NCBI GenBank assembly: GCA_002291985.1
Contig: DBBB01000025.1
Span: 1-9,058 of the forward strand
Reading direction: 5' to 3'
Length of the DNA: 9,058 nt
Source of the DNA: Firmicutes bacterium UBA995
Lineage (GTDB): Bacteria > Bacillota > Sulfobacillia > UBA995
Below the pieces are notes generated by a model, which worked only from the letters and a program-made list of their open reading frames with translations, ran no database searches and was not told where the DNA came from. Position numbers and translations under genes: made by a program. Shown piece after piece: positions 1 to 4,851 of this stretch (positions within the stretch are counted from its first letter, which is position 1; the number at the start of each line of letters is the position of its first letter).

Positions 1-22
1 TTCGCATCTTGGAGATCATAGC

Positions 23-787
23 ATGGAAACCTCTGTTGAACTCCTGACCGGTCCGGCCGGCCAAGGCCCTTGGAGCGGCGACCCTTCCGGCTGCGTACAT
101 CTACGGCGACTATCCGCTCACATGTCGGTGGCCGCGTCCCTGCCCCCCTGGCTTCTGCTGGCCGAAGCGGACGAGGCTGCGCTGCGTGTGCTACGGCAAT
201 TCCACTGTGCGTCCGCCGCCCAGTTGACCGAACTGGCGGGTGCGGGGACGCATTCCGTACGTACGCTCGCTCGGCGGATGTGGCGGTTGGGTCTGGCCGA
301 CCGGTTGGAGTTTCACGGTCGGCGCATGCCCTCTCTTTACGTCGAAGGTCCTTACGGTCGCCGTCTGCTGGGCGGCAACCCGTTAGTAGACGACTGGAAC
401 GTTCTGCGCGCGTTGCGCCTGGCGGCGTGCGTACAGCTCTATCTGGTCCTGTGGCGCCTTTGGGGATCCTTTCCCGTTGAGATCGAGCCCGGCGGCGGTC
501 TGACCGCGATCTTTTCTGCCGGCACCCGCTTCGGCGTTGTCTCCGTCCGGCTGTGGCCCGGCGAAACCGATTGGGCGCGGGACGTGGCGCATCTCTCTAG
601 TGATCTCGTGTCCGTGCTCGTCCTGGTGGCCGGTTCGAAACAGCAGGCCGAAGAACTCGGCCGCGTCGTCCGAGTGCCGGGCATGGAAATCCGTGTGACC
701 TGGGACGGCCCTCTGTTCCGTGGCGACGCCGAGTTCTGGCGTCCCGTGGGCCGCCGTCTTGAACCGGTCCGCCTCGCCCGCGTCTGA
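23..787 (+). CDS. Winged-helix protein, replication-relaxation-like
   Basis: This encodes a 254-aa soluble protein. Residues about 48-116 read as a winged helix-turn-helix. A helix starting at AALRVLRQF is followed by SAAQLTELAG, an arginine-rich recognition-type helix (VRTLARRMWRLGLADR), and a beta-wing ending in YVEGPYGRRLLG. This layout, including the closing Y-x-x-G-x-x-G-x-x-L-L-G pattern, resembles proteins called replication-relaxation on Gram-positive plasmids and integrative elements. That match is from memory and was not searched. The C-terminal half (about 130-254) is mixed alpha/beta and I do not recognise it. The ATG at 23 is chosen because GGAG lies at 11-14 with 8-base spacing. 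An internal ATG at 122 would still keep the winged helix. It probably binds DNA, but whether it acts in replication control, transfer or transcription cannot be told from the sequence. Confidence 0.8.
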   Translation: METSVELLTGPAGQGPWSGDPSGCVHLRRLSAHMSVAASLPPWLLLAEADEAALRVLRQFHCASAAQLTELAGAGTHSVRTLARRMWRLGLADRLEFHGRRMPSLYVEGPYGRRLLGGNPLVDDWNVLRALRLAACVQLYLVLWRLWGSFPVEIEPGGGLTAIFSAGTRFGVVSVRLWPGETDWARDVAHLSSDLVSVLVLVAGSKQQAEELGRVVRVPGMEIRVTWDGPLFRGDAEFWRPVGRRLEPVRLARV

Positions 788-969
788 CCGGGGGTTGTTG
801 CGGGCGGTGTGTGCCTGTGTTCCAGGGACTCACGGACAGCGCCCGCGGGCCTCCGCATCGTTCGGAAGGTCTCCTGGACTTCCCCCAACGCGGGGTGCAT
901 CCGAGCGCGTCGCGGCCGTACTCCCTCTTTTACCCGATATACCGCGTGTCTTCAGCTGTTGTGTGCTGG

Positions 970-1041
970 CGCGCGGTTTCCGGGGTTGTCCCGGGCCGGT
1001 TTCTTGTGCCGGCGCGCGGCAGGTCCCCCGGAAACCGCGCG
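970..1041. repeat. Perfect 16-bp inverted repeat with internal hairpin
   Basis: The left arm at 970-985 (CGCGCGGTTTCCGGGG) is the exact reverse complement of the right arm at 1026-1041. The 40-base interior contains a further GCCGG/CCGGC hairpin (995-999 with 1009-1013). The whole could fold as a long stem topped by a second stem-loop. It ends 64 bases before the start of the 173-aa gene. Candidate roles are a structured leader, a small RNA or a protein-binding origin or operator site. The pairing is read directly; the role is inference. Confidence 0.75.
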
Positions 1042-1074
1042 GTGCTCCCGCGCCTTTCCTTGGGGCCAATCAAA

Positions 1075-1100
1075 GCGCCCTGACGGGCGCGGGAGGTGGG
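1075..1100 (+). promoter_or_regulatory. Hairpin abutting the SD of the 173-aa gene
   Basis: GCGCCC (1075-1080), a TGAC loop and GGGCGC (1085-1090) form a perfect 6-bp stem. The SD tract GGGAGGTGGG (1091-1100) follows with no gap, and its GGAGGT core sits 8 bases before the ATG at 1106. The SD decides the start of this gene, because the reading frame stays open far upstream. Confidence 0.6.
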
Positions 1101-1105
1101 TTATT

Positions 1106-1627
1106 ATGTTGTCCGTGGTGGTGTGTCCGGCGGTGTTCACCCGGCCGGACGTCGTGAATCGAGCGGGGGGACGCCTGTGGTTCCCTCGGGCCGGGGTGGA
1201 GCTGCGTTTCGAGGGCTCCGCGCCGACCCGTCCCGGGGTGTTCCTGCTCCGGGGCTGGCAGACCGAACCGGGGGGCGGATCCGTCCGGTTTCGGTTGGTC
1301 CCTGCCCCGGCCGGTGCCTGGCCCGACGCGCTGTTTGTTTGCGCGAAGGGCCGGGTCCTCGAGACCCCGGAAGCCGGGACCCTTTGGGCCCGCCGCCGCC
1401 GCGGCTGGTACGCGGGATTCTTCCCCGCGGGCAGCCGTCTGGAACTCTTCGGAGAGTTCCGGGTGGTTGGCCCCGCCTGGCGGCCTATCGGTCCCCAGGC
1501 AGAAAAGCCCGTCGCTGCCGTGGCGACGGGAGACTTGACCCTGCACCCGCTCAGCGGCCGCCTCGAGGCGGTCCGCAAGCGGTCGCGTGGGGGTGCCGCC
1601 GGCGTTTGCGCGCCGGTGGTGGCCTGA
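1106..1627 (+). CDS. Hypothetical protein (173 aa)
   Basis: I do not recognise this protein. The ATG at 1106 is chosen for its near-perfect SD (GGAGGT, 8-base spacing), although the frame is open back to about 809. The product is small, basic and rich in Trp, Arg, Gly and Pro. It has a beta-rich pattern, for example the segments GGRLWFPRAGVELRF, RFRLVPAP, GWYAGFFPAGSRLELF and GEFRVVG, and looks like a compact all-beta fold. There is no signal peptide, membrane segment or cysteine cluster. The C-terminal 25 residues (RKRSRGGAAG...) are low-complexity and basic. It stands alone, with structured intergenic DNA on both sides. No function is proposed. Confidence 0.65.
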   Translation: MLSVVVCPAVFTRPDVVNRAGGRLWFPRAGVELRFEGSAPTRPGVFLLRGWQTEPGGGSVRFRLVPAPAGAWPDALFVCAKGRVLETPEAGTLWARRRRGWYAGFFPAGSRLELFGEFRVVGPAWRPIGPQAEKPVAAVATGDLTLHPLSGRLEAVRKRSRGGAAGVCAPVVA

Positions 1628-1693
1628 CCCGTCCCTGTCTTCGTCCCAGCCCGGTGAGGTGGCCCCACTTGCGGGGATGCGCCGGGAGTTAGT

Positions 1694-1742
1694 GGGGAGG
1701 CAGGGCGGGCCCTAACCCGCGCTGCCTCCCCGGAAAGGGGGG
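1694..1742 (+). repeat. Leader hairpin A upstream of the 25-aa gene
   Basis: GGGGAGGCAG (1694-1703) pairs perfectly with CTGCCTCCCC (1722-1731). After one G-G mismatch, GCGGG (1705-1709) pairs with CCCGC (1716-1720) around a CCCTAA loop. The CCCC that closes this stem could instead pair with the SD tract GGGGGG (1737-1742) across a GGAAA loop, so the two folds exclude each other. Fifteen of the first sixteen bases match the hairpin at 1847-1888, followed in both by CCTAA. Confidence 0.65.
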
Positions 1743-1748
1743 AACCCG

Positions 1749-1826
1749 GTGGCCGTTTGGGTGTTGCTGACGGTCTTCGGGCTGCCAGCCGCCGCGTACC
1801 TGTTCGCGGCGGCTACCCGCAGGTAG
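1749..1826 (+). CDS. 25-aa hydrophobic single-pass peptide
   Basis: A GTG start at 1749 lies 6 bases after a GGGGGG SD (1737-1742). The 25-codon frame ends with TAG at 1824-1826. The peptide begins M-A-V-W-V-L-L-T-V-F-G-L-P, continues with an Ala-rich stretch carrying Tyr, Leu and Phe, and ends in T-R-R. That is about 20 uncharged residues followed by a basic pair, the usual form of a single membrane-spanning small protein with a cytoplasmic C-terminus. Such peptides often modulate a larger membrane protein or act as toxins, but nothing here picks a role. It lies between two related hairpins (1694-1731 and 1847-1888). A chance short frame is possible, but the SD, composition and exact fit between the hairpins support it. 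Confidence 0.55.
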   Translation: MAVWVLLTVFGLPAAAYLFAAATRR

Positions 1827-1846
1827 GTAGGGGCCTTCACAAATCT

Positions 1847-1896
1847 GGGGAGGCGGGGCGGGGTCCTAAGGGGCCCCGCCCTCCCTCCGGGGAGGG
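1847..1896 (+). repeat. Leader hairpin B with overlapping G-quadruplex motif
   Basis: Bases 1849-1866 pair with 1871-1888 in an 18-position stem with a single C-C mismatch and two G-U pairs, capped by a TAAG loop. The same bases hold four GGGG tracts (1847-1850, 1855-1858, 1860-1863, 1870-1873) with spacers of 4, 1 and 6 bases, a canonical G-quadruplex pattern on the mRNA-sense strand. The 3' arm (CCCTC, 1883-1887) can alternatively pair with the SD (GAGGG, 1892-1896). Hairpin, quadruplex and SD pairing therefore compete. The element is related to the one at 1694-1731. Confidence 0.65.
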
Positions 1897-1901
1897 TTCA
1901 C

Positions 1902-2159
1902 ATGTTTGACCTTAGCAGCCGGGGATTCACCATTCGCGAGATTTTGGGGGTGCCATGTTACCTCCGGGCCATGCCGGCGCCCGAGTGTCACCCCCGGCGT
2001 CGGATGCAAGTGCCGGCCGACCCAGGCGCCCTCGGCCGCGCGCACGAACGCGCGGCCGATCTGCGGGCCTGGGGTTACCAGGACGTGCAGGTCTCTGTCC
2101 CTCCTAGGCAGTACCCCGTCGTCTCCTACCGACTCTTACGGGAGACAGGGAGGGGCTGA
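1902..2159 (+). CDS. Hypothetical protein (85 aa)
   Basis: The ATG at 1902 has a strong SD, GGAGGG (1891-1896), with 5-base spacing. The 85-aa product is soluble. Residues 1-25 are mildly hydrophobic, the centre is Pro/Arg-rich with one Cys-x-Pro-Arg-Arg-Arg stretch, and residues about 45-65 (GRAHERAADLRAWGYQDVQV) look like a helix leading into a beta strand. The last part (PPRQYPVVSYRLLRE) suggests another strand and a short helix. I do not recognise a family. It is followed by a hairpin-rich stretch with a probable terminator, so it may be the last gene of its own transcript. Confidence 0.6.
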   Translation: MFDLSSRGFTIREILGVPCYLRAMPAPECHPRRRMQVPADPGALGRAHERAADLRAWGYQDVQVSVPPRQYPVVSYRLLRETGRG

Positions 2160-2271
2160 ACCCGTCGTGCGCGTCCGCGAAGTCCGGGATGAGGCTCGTC
2201 TCGTCCCGGACATGGGTGGTATGGAAGCTGGCGCCCGGGACGTGGAGTTCTTGGTCCCGATGACGGAGTGT

Positions 2272-2309
2272 CCGGGCGGTGCGCAGACTGTGTCCTGCCC
2301 GGTAGTTTT
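2272..2309 (+). terminator. Probable rho-independent terminator
   Basis: Bases 2272-2284 pair with 2290-2302 at 12 of 13 positions (three G-U, one U-C mismatch) around an AGACT loop. TAGTTTTA follows immediately, with TTTT at 2306-2309. The stem is GC-rich with a moderate U tract. It would end transcripts from the small genes to its left. Confidence 0.5.
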
Positions 2310-2397
2310 ACGCGGTCCTTCACGTGCGTGGGGGCCGCGCGTGGATTGGGGCGAGGTCTGTCCGGTCGGTTTGCGTGGGCCGGCGGGCCTCGCTCCC

Positions 2398-2414
2398 CTC
2401 CCCGGAAGGGGGAG
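2398..2414 (+). promoter_or_regulatory. SD of the GGDEF gene inside a 6-bp hairpin
   Basis: CTCCCC (2398-2403) pairs perfectly with GGGGAG (2409-2414) around a GGAAG loop. GGGGAG is the SD core, 5 bases before the GTG at 2420. In this fold the SD is fully paired. Confidence 0.6.
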
Positions 2415-2419
2415 ATCCC

Positions 2420-2971
2420 GTGTTTAGTTTCTTGGCCGCCGCGAACGGGATATGTCGCGTGGCGGCCATCTGGTGCCTGCGGGCAGCGTCGCGGTTCCGG
2501 CGGGACGCCCTTGCCGGCTGCCTGCCGCGTGCCGCGGCGCGTCGCGTTCACCCCGGCGGATCCGTGATTGTCATCGACCTCGACGGTCTGAAGGCGATCA
2601 ACGACCGCCTCGGGTACGCAGAAAGCGACCAGCCGCTGGCCGTAGCCGGTTCGGTTCTGCGAGCCGTCTTGCGGCCGGGGGACGTCGTTCGCTGGGGCGG
2701 CGACGAGTTCCTCGTGCGCCTTCCCGGGTGTGGTCCTGCCCAGGCCCAGACTGCGAGCCACGCCGCAGGCCTGTCGCGGCGGCAAAAAAACCGGCCGGTG
2801 CGGTATTGTTGTCCGCCGGCCAGCCGGCAGATCTGTGTGTCCGGAAGGGATATGATTTTATGGTGGACCTCGTCGTGGACCTTTGGTTCCGCCCCGAAAG
2901 CCTGGCGGGTTGTTCCGCGGCCCGGTGCGCCCCCCTGCTGCAGGCGGGAGGAGAGGCTCTTTATCGTATGA
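2420..2971 (+). CDS. GGDEF-domain protein, apparent frame loss
   Basis: GGDEF domains make the second messenger c-di-GMP from two GTP. The GTG at 2420 is set by the SD at 2408-2414. Residues about 30-40 (DALAGCLPRAA) echo the family's D-x-L-T-G-L-x-N-R start. DLDGLKAIND is at 53-62 and an intact RWGGDEF at 91-97. An RPGD sits upstream, but with four rather than the usual five residues before GGDEF, so it may not act as an inhibitory site. After about residue 122 the frame looks wrong: it becomes Trp/Cys/Arg-rich and stops at 183 without the family's ending. The -1 frame instead carries LLQAGGEALYRM (ending at 2970), like the usual LLxxADEALYRAK helix. The break lies at or before the A7 run (2784-2790). 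Programmed frameshift, mutation or a base-call error are all possible, so activity is uncertain. Confidence 0.7.
   Translation: MFSFLAAANGICRVAAIWCLRAASRFRRDALAGCLPRAAARRVHPGGSVIVIDLDGLKAINDRLGYAESDQPLAVAGSVLRAVLRPGDVVRWGGDEFLVRLPGCGPAQAQTASHAAGLSRRQKNRPVRYCCPPASRQICVSGRDMILWWTSSWTFGSAPKAWRVVPRPGAPPCCRREERLFIV
2784..2819 (+). other. Candidate -1 slippery site with downstream stem
   Basis: Seven A residues (2784-2790) followed by C give, in the GGDEF gene's own frame, the codons CAA AAA AAC. This contains the heptamer A AAA AAC in the correct X XXY YYZ phase. One base later GGCCGG (2793-2798) can pair with CCGGCC (2814-2819), with a CGG/CCG pairing inside. A -1 slip would join the GGDEF half to the downstream frame and give one protein of about 410 aa. 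The spacer is shorter than is typical. Confidence 0.4.
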
Positions 2972-3651
2972 GCCTTGCCGAGAAACACCGCTTGTGTTTT
3001 CCCTGCCCCCTGCGGGGCGAGGATCCCGCGCGGTTTTCCTGCTACCGCTGCTTCGCCGGCTGCGTCAACGACCTGCAGGAGGCTGCGGCGTCCTTGGGCG
3101 TTCTCTTGTGTGTCCTGGGGACGGCCCGTGCCCAAGACGGCGAGGTGGGTGAGGTGGCCGTCAAACTGGCGGCTGACCGGCTGGAGGTTGTCCTGCCGGC
3201 AGCGACCTTCACGCGGCTCGGTTTTGTTGGGCCGGGTGAAGTTCTCGAAAGACTCGCCTGCTACGCGAACGTGTCCGGCAAGGCAGCCGCGGCCGTGGAG
3301 AGTGCCCGTCGGGTCTTCGCTGCCCAGGCCGCGTTGGTCGGCAAGCAACCAAACTCCGCACCTCCGCCGCTCAAGTCTTTCGCCGACAACCTGGAGTTGC
3401 CGTTGGTGGACGGGCTCGTCTTTCGCGAGGACCCCCTCCCCGCGCCGGCCGCGGAGGAGGTTTACAACCTCCTCTCCTGTATGCTTCTCGTAGCCGGCCA
3501 GGTGGGTCGTGCCACGACCGGGCACGAAATACCCGCGATGCGGTTTTTCGCGGGAGCCTCGCATGCGTTCAACGACTACTGGTCCACCCTGCACCACATC
3601 TTGTGGTGCCAGGTGATGTACCGGGTTGAGCCCCGGTACACCCACCAGTAG
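2968..3651 (+). CDS. Cysteine-rich hypothetical protein (or C-terminal part of the GGDEF protein)
   Basis: As a separate gene this is 227 aa. The ATG at 2968 overlaps the previous stop as ATGA, and a purine tract (GGGAGGAGAGG, 2946-2956) lies 11 bases upstream, a usual layout for translational coupling. Residues 10-28 hold CFPC...CYRCFAGC, two C-x2-C pairs plus a further Cys, which suggests a small zinc-binding knuckle. Residues about 30-120 look mixed alpha/beta and those from about 140 to the end mostly helical, with a last aromatic, His-rich segment (FNDYWSTLHHILWCQVMYR). The frame is also open upstream and there encodes what resembles the end of a GGDEF domain. The true product may therefore be a fusion of cyclase domain and zinc-binding tail. 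I do not recognise the C-terminal domain. Confidence 0.65.
   Translation: MSLAEKHRLCFPCPLRGEDPARFSCYRCFAGCVNDLQEAAASLGVLLCVLGTARAQDGEVGEVAVKLAADRLEVVLPAATFTRLGFVGPGEVLERLACYANVSGKAAAAVESARRVFAAQAALVGKQPNSAPPPLKSFADNLELPLVDGLVFREDPLPAPAAEEVYNLLSCMLLVAGQVGRATTGHEIPAMRFFAGASHAFNDYWSTLHHILWCQVMYRVEPRYTHQ
3591..3640 (+). repeat. Two perfect hairpins at the 3' end of the coding region
   Basis: GCACCACA (3591-3598) pairs with TGTGGTGC (3602-3609) across a 3-base loop. TGTACCGGG (3617-3625) pairs with CCCGGTACA (3632-3640) across a 6-base loop. Both lie in the last 20 codons of the gene, just before the terminator hairpin at 3655-3689, giving three perfect stems in 100 bases. They may protect the mRNA end, stall ribosomes or support termination. 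Confidence 0.6.
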
Positions 3652-3654
3652 TGC

Positions 3655-3694
3655 GGCGCGGGGATGCGTGTAGTTGGCGTCCCCGCGCCTCTTT
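3655..3694 (+). terminator. Probable rho-independent terminator
   Basis: GGCGCGGGGA (3655-3664) is an exact inverted repeat of TCCCCGCGCC (3680-3689), with a 15-base loop, and TCTTT follows. It begins 4 bases after the TAG at 3649-3651. The U tract is weak, but position and stem strength favour an end of transcription, so the next operon should have its own promoter in about 3690-3760. I see no recognisable sigma-70 boxes there. Confidence 0.55.
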
Positions 3695-3754
3695 CGCCTT
3701 CGTGTGGCGTTCGCTTGGTGGTTTCCCCTGCGGCCTCCCGTGCCCCTGGCGGTG

Positions 3755-3779
3755 GCCGGTGTTTCTCCGGCAAGGAGGG
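3755..3779 (+). promoter_or_regulatory. SD with two competing stems
   Basis: The SD GGAGGG (3774-3779) is 6 bases before the ATG at 3786. CTCC (3765-3768) can pair with GGAG (3774-3777) over a GGCAA loop and hide it. Alternatively GCCGG (3755-3759) pairs with CCGGC (3767-3771), which uses the same CC and leaves the SD free. The two folds exclude each other. Confidence 0.5.
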
Positions 3780-3785
3780 TTCGTT

Positions 3786-4733
3786 ATGTCCGTGTCCGCG
3801 TTGGACGGAAAAGCCGTCGTGCTCCCGTCCGAGGTCAAACCCGGGACTCCCGTCTTGGGCCATCTGACATGGTTCACCGTGCCTGGCGAGGCCGAGTGCG
3901 GCCGGCCCGATCTTGAGGCCAGCTTCAACCGGCACGGCCTGCGGTTGGATCTGCTGCCGCCCGCGATAGAGCCTGTCGACGCTTTTCGGCGGGCGACCAC
4001 GGCGGTGCAGCGGTCGCGGCTGCCCGGGCCCGGAGGCAGGTACGTGAACCTGCTCGTCCGGGAGGTCGGGTCGACGGCGGAGGAGTGCCGTCGGCAAATG
4101 GTCCGGGAGATAGTCGATTCCCGGAACCGTCGGCTGGAGTACACCCCGGCGGCGCACCTCGTCTACACCCGGCAGCAAGCCAACGGCGAAGGGCGTTTCG
4201 CGACGACACTCGGCCTGGACGATTCCGACCTGGGTTACGAAAGCGCGGTCGCGGCCTGCCGCGAGGCCGAGCGCCTTTACGAGCGTTGGCGCGAGTTTTA
4301 CCAGGCGGAGGCCCTGCGGAGCCTGCTCCGCCGGTACGTTCGCCAGATCCACGCGGTGCTCGCCCGTGTGGCCGGCGGGGTGTATTTCGTCCCCTCCTCA
4401 TACGGGGACGAACTCGAGCGGCTAGGGCGCTTCGCCGTCGAACTGCAAGCGTCCTGGACGGCAATTCCCGTCATCGACACTCCAAACACCCGGGAAACCG
4501 TCCGGGAGGCCGTCGCCGGGGACGTAGCCCGGCTCCTGGATGCTCTGCGGGCAGAACTGGCCCAAGAGCCTGGGAAACGGGGCCTCAGTTCGCTTTTAAC
4601 GGAAGCCAGGGGTGTGCTGGAGCTGATAACGCAATACGAAGAGGTCCTGTCGCAGGATCTCTTCGATCTGACCCAAGGCGCCCGGCTTGTGCGGGACGCC
4701 ATGGTTCAGGCGTTAGAGGCGGCCAGCCGTTAG
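3786..4733 (+). CDS. Conserved-type hypothetical protein upstream of MoxR (tentatively DUF6744-like)
   Basis: The ATG at 3786 follows AAGGAGGG with good spacing and gives 315 aa. The product is soluble, without a signal or membrane segment. Residues 22-33 read PVLGHLTWFTVP, 65-73 DAFRRATTA and 86-95 YVNLLVREVG. From about 150 to 195 there is a long, charged helical stretch (AACREAERLYERWREFYQAE and onward), then GGVYFVP near 197-203, and a largely helical C-terminus. The order VLGHxTWF, DAFRRAT, VREVG, GGVYFVP reminds me of a family of unknown function (DUF6744) found in phages and Gram-positive bacteria. That is a recollection, not a search. It is the first gene of the operon with the MoxR ATPase and VWA protein, after a 118-base gap without a clear terminator, so it may be the client or third partner of that machine. 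Confidence 0.8.
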   Translation: MSVSALDGKAVVLPSEVKPGTPVLGHLTWFTVPGEAECGRPDLEASFNRHGLRLDLLPPAIEPVDAFRRATTAVQRSRLPGPGGRYVNLLVREVGSTAEECRRQMVREIVDSRNRRLEYTPAAHLVYTRQQANGEGRFATTLGLDDSDLGYESAVAACREAERLYERWREFYQAEALRSLLRRYVRQIHAVLARVAGGVYFVPSSYGDELERLGRFAVELQASWTAIPVIDTPNTRETVREAVAGDVARLLDALRAELAQEPGKRGLSSLLTEARGVLELITQYEEVLSQDLFDLTQGARLVRDAMVQALEAASR

Positions 4734-4765
4734 CCGGGCTCCTATCAAGGCGATCGTACAGGGCA

Positions 4766-4789
4766 GCGCGGAGGCAGCATCATCCGCGC
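4766..4789 (+). repeat. Hairpin in the gap before the MoxR gene
   Basis: GCGCGGA (4766-4772) pairs exactly with TCCGCGC (4783-4789) around a 10-base loop. No T run follows (CGTCGTGG), so a full terminator is unlikely. It could act as a processing or stability element between the two cistrons. Confidence 0.4.
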
Positions 4790-4806
4790 CGTCGTGGTTG
4801 TCCGTA

Positions 4807-4843
4807 CGGCCGCCCCCCCCTCCCGGAGGGCGGCCGGAGGGGG
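4807..4843 (+). promoter_or_regulatory. Two mutually exclusive stems over the MoxR SD
   Basis: CGGCCGCCC (4807-4815) pairs perfectly with GGGCGGCCG (4828-4836), leaving most of the SD tract GGAGGGGG (4836-4843) open. Alternatively CCCCCTCC, ending at 4823, pairs perfectly with GGAGGGGG and buries the SD. The arms interleave, so only one stem can form at a time, the geometry of a translational switch. The SD serves the GTG at 4852, 8 bases away. Confidence 0.55.
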
Positions 4844-4851
4844 TTTTCCAT

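Larger units (their letters stand above)
788..1105 (+). other. Long structured intergenic region
   Basis: No credible gene is seen in these 318 bases; the open frames lack an SD or protein-like composition. Several inverted repeats are present. A GCGGGCG/CGCCCGC stem joins 800-806 and 840-846 and encloses a CCTG/CAGG hairpin at 814-826. There is a GGAAG/CTTCC hairpin at 864-883 and a CCCC/GGGG hairpin at 883-895. The strongest is the 16-bp repeat at 970-1041, and a 6-bp stem abuts the next gene's SD. The region could be a long 5' leader, a small RNA or a protein-binding region. A weak GATATA at 936-941 is the only -10-like string, and I see no convincing promoter. Confidence 0.5.
2160..2419 (+). 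other. Structured gap with three tandem hairpins
   Basis: Hairpin 1 spans 2182-2211: 12 bp with one G-U pair, arms GTCCGGGATGAG and CTCGTCCCGGAC, loop GCTCGT. Hairpin 2 spans 2236-2259 (CGGGAC/GTCCCG). Hairpin 3 (2272-2302) is the terminator candidate listed separately. The remainder, 2310-2397, is G-rich and shows nothing else I can name. An 86-codon frame (2167-2427) crosses the region but reads as low-complexity in its second half. The spacing of the hairpins suggests a structured RNA or a tandem terminator or attenuator. I looked for the c-di-GMP riboswitch sequence expected before a GGDEF gene and did not see it. Confidence 0.5.

Noticed and set aside
1..21. Tail of an upstream gene ending with TAG at 19-21
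   Set aside because: Only six codons are visible, too few to support a gene, although the spacing to the first gene would be compatible.
798..895. tRNA-like cloverleaf between genes 1 and 2
   Set aside because: Several small stems are present, but there is no T-loop sequence, no acceptor stem of 7 bp with proper spacing and no plausible anticodon arm.
2160..2419. c-di-GMP riboswitch before the GGDEF gene
   Set aside because: The conserved GEMM-type core sequence is not visible; only GC-rich hairpins are seen.
2167..2427. 86-codon frame from a GTG, overlapping the GGDEF start
   Set aside because: A GGGAGGGG tract lies 11 bases upstream, but the second half is Gly/Pro/Arg low-complexity and the region is better explained by hairpins and a terminator. 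It is not excluded.
2548..3645. Antisense frame (365 codons) opposite the GGDEF and cysteine-rich genes
   Set aside because: No SD or recognisable domain; the sense strand carries GGDEF motifs and SD-supported starts.
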